Assembly (NCBI RefSeq): GCF_026210795.1
Contig: NC_089441.1
Coordinates: 434,001 to 498,000 of the forward strand
DNA: 64,000 nt
Direction: 5' to 3'
DNA from: Rhizophagus irregularis
Taxonomy: Eukaryota > Glomeromycota > Glomeromycetes > Glomerales > Glomeraceae
Positions 13,240 through 24,029 of the stretch are shown here, piece after piece. Position numbers and translations under genes: made by a program. Under the pieces are notes generated by a model. The model made no database searches, was not told the origin of the DNA, and saw only the letters and a program-made list of their open reading frames with translations. The number at the start of each line of letters is the position of its first letter. The stretch's first letter is position 1.

Positions 13240-13640
13240 ACCATGCCGTACGAAGGAGGAAATAACGGATGGAGTTTCTTTTTCGTCCGGCTTGTCCATG
13301 TAAGCCCAGATACGTCGGTCCGCCTGCGTACTGTGGTTGCCCGGATAGGTAGTTGAACATATATAGATTAGAAAAATATTTACTGTTATTTTTTGTTTTC
13401 TTGTTTTTGTTGTTTTTTTTTTATCTTATTTTCATTTTTATTTTTTTTCTTCTTGTTTTCATTATTTTTTTCAATATATTTTTGATGTATTTTTACTATT
13501 TTGTAATAGAATAGAATTAGTTTAGCAAGGGTTTGTACGGAGGAATTATGGAAGTCATTAAGGAGAAACTGGCTTTCCTGGAGGAGGGTTAGCCTATGTA
13601 CCTGGCTCCTATCATAGAATAATTAGTATTTTTTTTTAAA
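13240..13640. other. GC-richer segment, probable retroelement tail remnant
   Basis: Two islands of higher GC (13235-13350 and 13535-13620) flank a ~130-bp T-rich pyrimidine tract. The pattern recalls the 3' end of the LINE elsewhere in the window (GC-richer block, pyrimidine tract, short A-rich end), but the sequences are not clearly the same. No frame or target duplication was found. Confidence 0.25.
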
Positions 13641-14417
13641 AAAAATAATACTAAGATTTTCTTTTTTATAGAAATGGATCACATCTGGTGTATACCGAAT
13701 TGAATTGAAGTGTTGGAATAAATCTTAACAATAAATAAGAATGGATATAATAAAATGGCCTCCTGGTGAAATTTTCGATTTGTTGGATCACTTGAGTGGG
13801 TAGAAATGAAAAAATTAAGTAAAAAGAATCTGTAAAAAGTTTATCTTCAATTTAACCATGATTTATTGATTTAAGTATTTAAAATGTTATTTTATTTTTT
13901 TTTTAGATAATTTTATAATGAATTGTTTTTTTTTTAAAAATGCAATAGCTAATTATTGATTAAATAGCTTAATTTAAATAATGATTCAAATCGTTTTTTT
14001 CAAACTTTTTATGAAAAATACTAATTTATTTATTAAATAAAATTTAAACTTGGCAGAATTCTTCATTTTCCATAAATGTACCTTTTATTAAATTCTTTGC
14101 TTTAACGTAGAAAAAAGTTACCAAGTAAACATTCTTGCTAATGGAGTTGAATTTAATCGTGCTGTTGGATATCTTGAAGTACAACGTACGATGAAAATCT
14201 TTTCTCTCGTCTAACCACTGGAAATTTTGTATTCGCTTAAACTTCATGGCTTTATCATATACACATATGTTTATAGTTCGTACGATAAGATTATGATACA
14301 CAGCAGTATGTCAAAAATGTATATTTTTATTTCAAATATAAGTGATAAAAAATATGCAAATAACATTTATTACGTTAATTGATGCGATAATAAAAAAGCC
14401 TAATTTTATATATACAG

Positions 14418-14539
14418 TATGTTGTGCGTCAGATGCCGATTTCATCAGATGATGCCGGCCTACATTATCGGCCCAATCTTATAATGCCTTAAGTGGATTG
14501 GCTAGCATTACCAGGCAGCCGTCACTGACGCACAACATA
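14418..14539. mobile_element. MITE with TGTTGTGCGTCAG inverted ends (copy 1)
   Basis: The ends are TATGTTGTGCGTCAG at left and its exact reverse complement at right, enclosing ~90 bp that hold GCCGGCC and GGCCCAAT motifs. The flanking dinucleotide is TA on both sides, consistent with a Tc1/mariner-type target, although CAG flanks also match. A second copy, in the opposite orientation internally, lies at 23769-23918. It has no coding capacity. Confidence 0.75.
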
Positions 14540-14929
14540 CAGTATATACGATAATTGTTTATTTATGTTTAAAAAAAAAGGAATTAGCTAATGCAAAATC
14601 AATTTTGATAATAATAATTAAAAATAAAGTATTTTGCAAGAAATTATTATACATATAGGGAAAACTTAGACATTTTGACAAATGAATAATAAATTTGTAG
14701 TCCAAACTCGTGTTTAATTAAACATCTTATAATTATAATTGGTTATCCTAAAGAATGAACATACGGTATAACAAATTTGATAGTAATTATAGTGATTAGT
14801 AATCACATTGTATGAAGTTTTGAGAAACCCAAATTTAAAATATTCTTGAATTAGAAATATTAAGTAATTAAAAAATTACTCTAAATAAATGTGATCGTTA
14901 TTATCGTTATTTGTGTTTAAATAATTTAT

Positions 14930-15590
14930 TATAATTCTGGCGGCCGATCATAAAGGCGACGTATAATAGGACAGAGTGCTGAACTATTAAGACTAAACCT
15001 ATCACCACGTTCGTCACTATCCCTTAAAGATTGATAAGGAAACTGCTCTAGCACCAACCCAATGATATGTTTCGCTTCTCTTCGGGATCTTCAGGTAAAA
15101 TAGAGATTGGAAGCCGGGATTTGGATCTCTCCTGAGGAATATCACTTCAGCTTTGGACGAATTGCCTGGACCGTTTCCTTTGGAATCACCCAAAAAATTG
15201 GAGTCATGAGATGAAAGAATAGGTGTGGTTGAGTCAAAAGATTCAGTCACGTGTGTTACAATTGTAATGCCGATCACTTCATCTGTATTTTCGGTCTTTC
15301 GGGGGAAACATTTAATAATGTCCTGAATCTGTGTTCAGACAAGCACTTGCACTATGCTAGCTGCTTGGATTTTATCTATTCCTATTCCCATAAATAGTGT
15401 GTAAATTCTTTTGGCTCCGAACGTTTTCTGACGCAAGTTTACATCAGTAATGTCGGGGGAGAAGGGCTTTGATCTAATTGTACACCATTGTTCTTGCTGA
15501 TTGGTCGTCGATATTGTTTACAGACCTGAAATATCTGATTCGATCCTCATATACCTTATAGTAGTGCTATAAGTCAGTTCTTGTATGCTT
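14930..15590. other. GC-richer island with short open frame, probable transposon remnant
   Basis: This stretch is less A+T-rich than its surroundings and holds an 86-codon minus-strand frame (15277-15017) encoding a Ser/Gly-rich peptide without recognisable domain. No splice-joined continuation was found. The base composition and the adjacent LTR-like sequence suggest an old mobile-element fragment. Confidence 0.3.
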
Positions 15591-16230
15591 AGGATTAAGC
15601 TATGTATATAAATTTATATTTAGGGTTTAGTAGGCAGAAGGTTATAATTAATAGATCGTCGTTAACGCTAAAATTGAACCGATCAGATGTAAATAATGTA
15701 TCACTCAACACTAGTGCATACACTCAGGTACAAATAAAGGTCACAGATTAGCAAAACTCAAATATCAGAGTGTATATTTAAAGATAAACTTTATTTATTA
15801 ATTAAATCCTAATCAACCGATACATTTTAATGCTCTTCTTTATAGGTCTATTTATATGTAAAAATACTAGACTAAAAATATCTAACATATTGCATATATT
15901 GAATAGATTAAACATATTTGATATATTGAACATATTTGATAAGTTGCATACAGTATATTTGATATGTTACAAATATGCAACATATGCAACATTTCGAACA
16001 TTGATCGTCACCTCGTGATTAGGCCGAATTTTGGTCACGTGATCGATAGTTCGCTGCAGTAGCAATTCCAACATAAGATCTCCTTTCGTCTGATCTTCAT
16101 TGCTACTGTAAGACCTGTAAGACCTAAGCCCGTACAAAAGTACGTTTGCCACCTTAGGACTTGACAAAATAATGTATCCTAAAAATAAATATTCAAAAAA
16201 ATTTTTCAAAATTCATAACTTAAATTCGTA
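15590..16230. mobile_element. LTR-like remnant, related to 60680-61520
   Basis: It shares an ordered series of short matches with 60680-61520: GCAGAAGGTT, a GATCAGA..T block, an AATAAAGG polyadenylation-like signal, an ACTTTATTTATT block, and a segment near CATTGATCGTCACC versus CATCGATC...GGGTGAC. Ordered similarity with a central AATAAA is what diverged solo LTRs would show. Exact ends and target duplications were not found. Confidence 0.3.
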
Positions 16231-17081
16231 TCCTGAAATTTTATCAAGTCAAATAAGATCTCTTTTTATATCTCTCTAATATCATAAAAGTACTCGATCC
16301 TTATATTCAAGTTATACTTTACTTTTCAAAATGTCAATCATTTGATCTTCACCTATAAACAAATACAAATCTGTAATTACCCCTTAACTGTTAATTGATC
16401 GTCCGAATTTTCTAACGTCATCTCGGACGTAATCACCTGATTCCTAAGTTTAACGTCATCGCGGACCAATTGATATACACTTTTAAACTACTAAAAATTT
16501 ATACACTAACAGCTAATTCTAAATATAATGCTGCGTCTTACAATTAATAAATTCACTATGTATACTACGGCGCCGTAACTTTTCTAGACCCTGTTAGAAT
16601 CGCTTCTAATGAGAATTCGGGAATCTGAATATTAAATGCAATTTGCTTAAGCAAACTCCCCTTGCCTTCCATGTAAGCAGATAACTCATGTCTCAGATCT
16701 TGTTCCACTTTCTGTTTATAGGTGATTTTTTTGATCGATCGGCACTAGATAATTTGCTTAACGATGAACTTCACAAAATTATAAAGTGTTTAGATAATGA
16801 AATTTATATATACAATATCTCAATTGTATTCATTAAACACTTTATATGAGAGTCAAATTATCTCTAAACTATTAATAATTTAGTTTGATGTTCCATAAAT
16901 CATTTTATCTTTCTATCTTTAACTGAAACCGTCCCAAAATCTGGACGTGCTTTATTAACATAATAAAGATAAGTTAAAATATTTAAAAATCTATAGACTA
17001 CTATTGAAAATTACATCATTTTGTAGAATACCTTCTAACATGAATGAAATGAATGAATTCATTGTATTTGTCGATCTATGA

Positions 17082-17121
17082 GCGTCAGGTGCATCTGATC
17101 CACGTCGCTGTCACCTGACGC
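17082..17121. repeat. Short foldback GCGTCAGGTG...CACCTGACGC
   Basis: A perfect 10-bp inverted repeat separated by 20 bases. Broken relatives occur at about 24885-24910, 54970-55025 and 63860-63895, each at the outer edge of an upstream module of the membrane-protein family. It is related in its GCGTCAG core to the MITEs at 14418 and 23769. Confidence 0.6.
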
Positions 17122-17129
17122 AAATCGAC

Positions 17130-18862
17130 ACATACAGTCATACATGTATTAGCGATGTTACTTTTTGTACCAATTTTAAATGAAACTCAATTAAAATTTT
17201 TTCGATATTAATATTTCCATTTAGATTTTTATTGAAATTTTTTTTTTTTGTATAAACAAATTAAGTGATCTCAATCAAATGAATTTTGATACACAAGAAC
17301 GCCCCGCATTAATCAATAAAAAACTTTACCATAATTAGACATTCATTTGTTTCAAAGTTTTATTCCATATACATATATATATCATATAAATAATCAATGA
17401 TTTTTTTGATTTATTAGGATAGTGCATGCATATTTGTTTCAATATATCTGATATTAAAAATACAAAATTCGTTCTTATTGTTTTCATTATCTAATTACCG
17501 CTGACTATTTTTAAAACAAGATTCTTTCCGTTTATATAACACCAAATAATTTTTAATTGCCATCCCATATTTATCGTATCCTTGTTTAACGTTAATATTA
17601 ATATTTTCAAAAATTTTGTAAAATACGCACCTTGTCGATCAAATATTTGAATAGCAGATCAAAAAAAAAAATTGTTTTTATTAATAACCGGATAATTCAC
17701 CACTGATTAAAGTTTTTTTTTTCAGTACGACTATAAACATCAAAATTATTGCTATAAATTGCATGGCTGATCCGGGAACAAAAAATAATTAACCACAAAA
17801 ACTTTCTGGTACTGTTCGATATAATATTATAAAAATATAACACCCATGACCCATGTTCACGGCGTATCGATCGGCATGCAGTTCAGTTTGGTTTTGGTGA
17901 AAAATATAGTTTTAAAAACCAAAGACATCCATAAACTCAACTAATGAATTTGTTAGCTATAATTATTTCAATTTTTTTTTTAGTCTATTTTTAGTTTAAC
18001 TTTTTGTTTTAGTTTAGTTAGTGAATGCATTAATATTTAATAACTATAAAAATATTTCGACAAAATTTATTTATTGGTAGTCGATTGAAGAACTTTAATT
18101 TATTTAAAAAGTGTCAATAAGCAAATATTCACAAAAATTGTATCATCCTTAAATTTAAAAAAAAATGCGCAAATTTTATCTTTTTTTTTTTTATTAACGT
18201 TTTATTTTAAACAAATTTTTAATTCCAAATTCTTTTTTTAAAAAATCTCTTATTATACATTTCTTTTAACATCGTACCAGGTCAACTTGTGTTTTAGATA
18301 TCCGGTTGCATCCGAATTTGGTAGACCCGAATTATCAGAAAACAAGATTTGATACATTTGGTTTCAGCCTCCTGATTAAGACAAAAATCACATGTGATCA
18401 GCTTTCTTTTTATAGTCGAAAGAACGAACTTAATCTGCAAGATATATGTAAGTAGATATGCATTTATCCGCCAGGACATTTCTTTAACCAGTTAATATAT
18501 TTAATAATAAAAAAAAACAATTCGTAATTTAGGACATTATTGGAAATTTACAATAACTTTAATCTGCTGATATATGTAATAATAAAATATTCGCAGTTTA
18601 AATGCATAATAAATTCGTTAATCATTATTGGAAATTTACAATCATTTTGATCTGCAGATACATGTAATATCAAAAAATAAATAAATAAATAAAATGAGAT
18701 GTTTTATTTCAATTAATATATAAGTATATATACATATATATATATATATGTTTTCTTGTGAAACCGGATTTTAAAGTACTACGCCAATTAATAATAAAAA
18801 GAGCCTAAAAAGTTTTTTCAAAAATTAACCGTCTCTTATTATTTATTAAATTTATATTAATT
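17130..18862 (+). promoter_or_regulatory. Duplicated upstream module of member B
   Basis: Matched in order by sequence upstream of members C and D: a block around 17280 (GATACACAAGAACGCCCCGC), a block at ~17780 (GGGAACAAAAAATAATTAA), the motif ATTGGAAATTTACAAT at 18539 and again at 18627 (each followed by an AATCTGC.GATA block), the box CTTGTGAAACCGGATT at about 18755, and a final leader TTATTAAATTTATATTAATT just before the ATG. The module probably carries the promoter. No bound factor can be named. Confidence 0.6.
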
Positions 18863-21316
18863 ATGAAAGTCGAGCAAGGCCGGTTTCATGTATTCCGTTC
18901 CATTTTATATGTGTTACTTATTATGGCATATCTTCTCTACTTATGTTATTTAATATATAACATCGTAAAAGATAAGCCAAACTTAAAAGTTGACCAAATT
19001 TTTTTAAATGAAATTGACGTCCCTGGTAAGATTTTACTTTCAATAAATTAAAATATTAAACTATTGAACCATTACGCTAAGCAGACGTCTTTTACTTATA
19101 ATAGATATAGTAATATGTGGGCATCCCCAGAATTGAGAATTTTACGATGTGACTTAATAGCAAATAATGGCGAGAAAACCCCAATTGATGGCTGTAATAG
19201 CTATTTACCTCATAATGTAATCGATTATGACATCTATAGAGATCATTGCCTCACCTTCAAAGCTAATAAAACCATCAAATTTGCCAAACAAAACAGTGGC
19301 ATAGATGGTTTGCAAAAGATTGGCTTCTATTTCTATGATAATACGACCGCTGCAGAAATAAACACTCTTGGCATAGCTTCACTTACCATACAATTAACTC
19401 CTCCTGGTAAGTAATAATCGCTCGAAATCACATTTTATTTGAACTTTTGTTAATTAAAATTTTATTTTTCTTTTTGAAATAGATTTTAATTTTAATTCAC
19501 TGACAGATACGAACAAGGCTATTAGTCAAATGGACAAGGCTACTCTGTCAGAGTTTAAGCTTCAATTGAACTTTATTGCCGGAATGGTCAATTATGCTGC
19601 AGTGGTAAGATATTTTAACATATTAAATTATTTAGTTAACGTCATATTTATAATTTTTTTGTTATGTATCATCAAGGTCAAGTTTAAAACGAGTACTTAT
19701 AGGTCTATTCTTTCAGGTGATGCTCGTGCTATTTTTGGATTAGGTCCTAATTACCACGTGACACAGAAAATAGAAAATTTTATCAACTATTTTCCTTTTA
19801 ATAGTAATCCGTATAATATACCAGCAGGAACAACCGGTTATTTTTCTATAGCTGCTGGAAGCTTTACTCAAGAACAGACAAGCGAAGAACGGTAAATTAA
19901 CTGTTAATAATATTCTCAGTTATGATAATTACGAATATTACATTAACATCTAATTTATAAACCCTCACTATATAGATCGAATACTGTTCTTGGTGCGATT
20001 GCAGCAGCCGGTGGTGCTTTTGGTTAGTAGCTTTAATAGCCTGATAATTTAAAACTATTAATTAGTTTTATTAATGCCTTGCTTTTAAATAATCTTTAGG
20101 AACTATGGCGGGTATTATAGTATTTTTTTTCGGTGACTTCCGTTTAAGTCCACGGGGCTTTGTACATAAATCCCTTTATTTCATACAAAATTCAATTGAT
20201 TTCATTAAACGTAGTAGATTTTATCCGAAACTTGATTTCAAATTTTCAAAAATTAACGACGAAGATAAGACTAAACTTGTAGATGGATTTAGAAAAATGA
20301 AGTATACAATTTTTTACCACCTGTTACAAAATGATTTAGACGAAATTAACGAAGATCAGGGATGGATTATGAAGTTTGAATATAAGCTTGAGAATAAATT
20401 TGGCAGATTTGCAAATAAAATTTATCAGTGGCTGATGAATAAAGCATATATTGATACAATGTTTAATAAATATAAAGTTCGAGAAGAAAGCTTAAATTTT
20501 TCGAGTACTATGCATAAAGATGATCAAAAATTGCTTAATGAAGAATTTCGAAAAATTGGACATGTTATTGATACATACGTGTTAGTAAACAGATTAAAAA
20601 ATCAAAAAGATCAGAAAATATTTGCTGAATATAAACATAAACGAGAAATAAAATTTTCTGATAATATGGACGAAAAAGATAAGAAATTGCTCAATGATGA
20701 ATTTCGCAAAATTAGAAAGTTGATTGATAAACATTTGTTAGATGAACCAAATATTGAGAAAATATTCGAAGCATTCAATTCTCAACGAGAAGATTTTTCA
20801 AATGATATGGACAAAGGAGATAAGGAATTGCTTATAGATGAATTTCGTCAAATTAGGAACGTGATTTGTAACCGCTTATTAGAAAAAGATGTGGAAATAA
20901 AATATGATAATTCTGTTGAAAAGTTAAAATCATTAAAAATTCACATAAATGACAGGAAATTACTTGTAATTGAATTTTATAAAATTAAACACGTAATCAA
21001 TAGCATCCTGTTTAATGAATCAAAAAATCAAGAAATATATAAAGAATATAAAATGAATCGAAAATTAAAGTTTTCAAATGAAATGAATGAAAAAGATAAG
21101 AAACTTCTTAAAGGTGAATTTCGTACAATTAGAGATTTGGTTGATAACTTACTGTTAAATGAACAAAAAGTTCGGAAAAATATTAACTTTTCAGAGAAAA
21201 TAGATAGTTGTGATAAGGAATTGCTTACCTATTATATCAGTGAAGTCAATGGAGTTCGCAATGAAGTTCGCGGTATTAGAAATGATATTGATAATCACAT
21301 ATTAAAAATAGTATAA
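18863..21316 (+). CDS. Two-pass membrane protein family, member B (6 exons, 679 aa, ~7 cytosolic repeats)
   Basis: Exons 18863-19025, 19131-19406, 19483-19604, 19677-19891, 19976-20022, 20100-21316. The phases are the same as in member A, and exons 2, 4 and 5 have exactly A's lengths (276, 215, 47). The predicted 679 residues have a membrane segment at ~12-35, a middle domain with conserved Cys in LRCDL, DGCNSY and DHCLTFKANKT, and a second membrane segment at ~260-283. The long charged tail has about seven units of ~45 residues built on LLxDEFRxIRxVID. The intron before exon 4 ends in AAG rather than the YAG of member A. The tail looks helical and cytosolic. I know no named family, so any role (tether, scaffold, receptor-like) is speculation. 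Confidence 0.85.
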
Positions 21317-23399
21317 ATGTACATATAATACAAATTTCTTGTATGATATAATAATAATACTTTTATATTTATATATACATATATATAAGATTTAATCCTT
21401 TATATTCATGATTAATAAATCATTTTTCTTGATACTTAATAGTATCATGCATTTAATTTTCACTCATTAAATCATTTTTATCATTTAATAAATTGTAGTA
21501 TAAATGAATTATGTAACATGAAAACCCGTGATACGTTTGCGCCCGTGTTTGTTCATATGCACATTCCGATGGCCAATCCTTTTTTTGTTATTATTAATCA
21601 TATTTGGTTTTTTAAAACCGTCTTTTTTTTCTTTTTTTTTAAAAAAAATTGTTTTTTTTTGTTCTCTTCGGTTTTGTTTTAATTTAAGGCCGTTTTTTTT
21701 CAATAATAATTTTTGCGGTTTTTAAACCGGATTTAGAAGTTGAAAACCGGATTTTTAACCGAGTTTTAATCGGTTTGGTTTTTAACCGGATTGTGATTTG
21801 ATTAACCGATTATATATTTATATTTAACCGGTTTAAACTGATTAACCGGTTTAACAGATCTATTTTTTTCAATTAATTTTTTTTCCGATCAAATTTATTT
21901 TAATTTTTTTTTATTATTATTTTTGATTGACTTAACTCGATTTTTTAATTTTTTTAATAATTTTCTTTGATCGACATACACGTAACTAACTATTTTAGTT
22001 TTTTTTAATGAACTTAATTTTTTTTTAAATCAATTTAATTTACTTTGTTCGATCAATTTTTTAATTTCCCCCCTTCTTGGGCTTTTTTTCCATAAAATTT
22101 GGTTTATTTGGTTTTAAAACTATTAATATTATTGTTAAATCTTTTGTTTCCAAATACATTACATGGCATTGCAATTAGCCTATTAATGATTATATCTTTT
22201 TTTTTGTTAACCAAATACTCTAAATCGTACAGAGTGTAATAAACGTTTTTTTCATTATTTTTATACTTTTAATGTTTTTCATTTTGCGATGGAACTTAAT
22301 AAACAATTTTTGTTATAACATTACAGCTGATGAACTTGGAAAAAAAAAAATATTATGAAAATAAATAAATTATAATAATTATAATAATATTTTACTATTT
22401 CCAGTTACTGATGTTTGTGATAGTGGAAAGTGTAAATTTTTTTCGTTCCTTATTTATTCACGGTTTATCTTTTCTTTTTTTTTTTAATATATGCATAACA
22501 TTTTAACATTTTTCATTTGACATTTTTTTTTACATATATTTATATATTTCACACATATATATATGAAAAAAGAATAAATATAGATATACTTTTTTGTCAT
22601 TGCGGTGGATTTATGAAATTTGGCAAAAACCCTGCTGTGCCCTCGGGAATTAAATTGACTTACAGGAACATTAAGATTTTTTCCTAAAAAATGTCAAATA
22701 ATGACGCGTCTTAAAAATTGGTTAGATAATAGGAAAATTAGTTAGACACAAGATTTGGGGCACAAAAAAACTTTTTATAGCTCATTTTTGACTGTTCATT
22801 GATAAATTTGGGAATTTGGTGACTAAAATACTGTCAAATATTTAATTTGACATGACGGACAAATTTTGGGGTATTTCATAAATCCGAAAACCAGGCATTT
22901 TCAATCATATTTGCCAAAATCTAAACAATAATCACATAACCATTACATAATAATATAACATTTTATCAAACATGTTTTATTCCAATAAAATGTCACCATA
23001 TTCAAAATAAAACAATTTCTTTTGTTACGAAAAAATTCTTGGATACATCTACATTTAAATCTTACAAAGTTTGATGCAGAACAATTTCTTTTTACCGTTA
23101 GCGTTATATATTTGCAGTTTCAAGTTCATTACTGCGGGAAAATCTTAATTATAACATGAGTGAATGACAATACATATACAGTACATTAAATAATATATTC
23201 ATTACATACTGCACATACATCACATACATCGTGCAAAAATATCTGGCCAAAATTTCACTAACCGGAATTGGATTAGCCACAAAAATGCATATGATTTATC
23301 TATAATAAATACGGGTGCAGTCATCACGTGTTTCATATGCAATTCAAATTATTTATACGTCTACTGTAGTTAATATAGAATAATGAAAATTCAAAATAT
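21317..23399. other. Spacer downstream of member B
   Basis: It holds a 3' flank resembling those of C and D (short TATATA runs and a TAGTATCATGCATTTA block near 21440), then T-rich low-complexity sequence. A possible non-autonomous element lies at about 22609-22904, bounded by GGATTTATGAAAT and its reverse complement, but I saw no target duplication. The frames at 21509-21725 are T/A-tract artefacts. Confidence 0.4.
21712..21860. repeat. AACCGG-rich short repeat patch
   Basis: About ten AACCGG/CCGGTT or AACCGA words occur in 150 bases of otherwise A/T sequence. The same words build the arms of the hAT-like foldback at 24379-24802, so this may be a decayed relative. Confidence 0.4.
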
Positions 23400-23965
23400 T
23401 CGTGTGGTGGTATCGTCACTTATTTAACTTAAATTCACTTCTTACCAAGTCAACCGGTGTTTAAGCTCCGGTTACACGGATTAACTTTCCTTTTAGAGTC
23501 GAAAGAATAAATTTAACTGATCTGCAAATATACAGTATGTATGATAATCTGTTCATATATGTAACTATAAAAAATTCTCAGATGTAAAGGATTTATTTGT
23601 TAATCATTGTTGGAATTTACAATCACTTTAATCTGCCAATATATGTAATGATATTAAATTCGCAGTTTAGACGCGTGTATTCGTTATTCGTTATTGGAAA
23701 TCTACAATCATTTTAATCTGCTGATATATATAATATCAAAAAAAAGAAATAAAATGAGATGTTTGTAATATGTTGTGTGATTTGCGTCAGATGACAGCTG
23801 ACCTAGTAAGTCTGGCCAACCCACTTAGGCATTATAATATTGGGCAATATTGGGCTGATAATGTAGGCCAGCGTCATCTGACGCAAATCGGCATCTGACG
23901 ATTCTGACGCACAACATATATATGTATATATAGTTTTCTTGTGAAACCGGATTTTAAAAGTACAT
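23400..23965 (+). promoter_or_regulatory. Orphan copy of the family's upstream module, with no gene behind it
   Basis: It carries the same ordered blocks as the modules of B, C and D: ACCAAGTCAAC, the TCGAAAGAA block, the ATTGGAA-TTTACAATCA motif twice (about 23608 and 23693), and the box CTTGTGAAACCGGATT at 23939-23954. A MITE interrupts it at 23769-23918. After 23965 the similarity stops and no exon 1 follows, so the gene body was lost or never copied. Confidence 0.65.
23769..23918. mobile_element. MITE with TGTTGTG...GCGTCAG ends (copy 2)
   Basis: The left end is TGTTGTG then GCGTCAG after a short insertion. The right end is CTGACGCACAACA. TA lies on both sides. The interior matches the reverse complement of copy 1 (14418-14539) over much of its length, including CCACTTAGGCATTATAA and GATAATGTAGGCC. 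It sits between the ATGAGATGTTT block and the GTTTTCTTGTGAAACC block that are nearly adjacent in member B's module, so the insertion came after module duplication or hit this copy alone. Confidence 0.75.
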
Positions 23966-24029
23966 TTTTATTTAAAATGTCCAAGATTCAAGCCTGAAAG
24001 AGAATAAGATCATCATTATTTATTGTATT

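Noticed and set aside
19064-19414. Separate gene starting at the ATG at 19064
   Set aside because: The ATG lies in intron 1 of member B. The exon begins at 19131, where all four paralogues agree.
21509-21725. Overlapping frames on both strands
   Set aside because: Low-complexity T/A tracts with Lys-rich or Phe-rich products; no homologue or start context.
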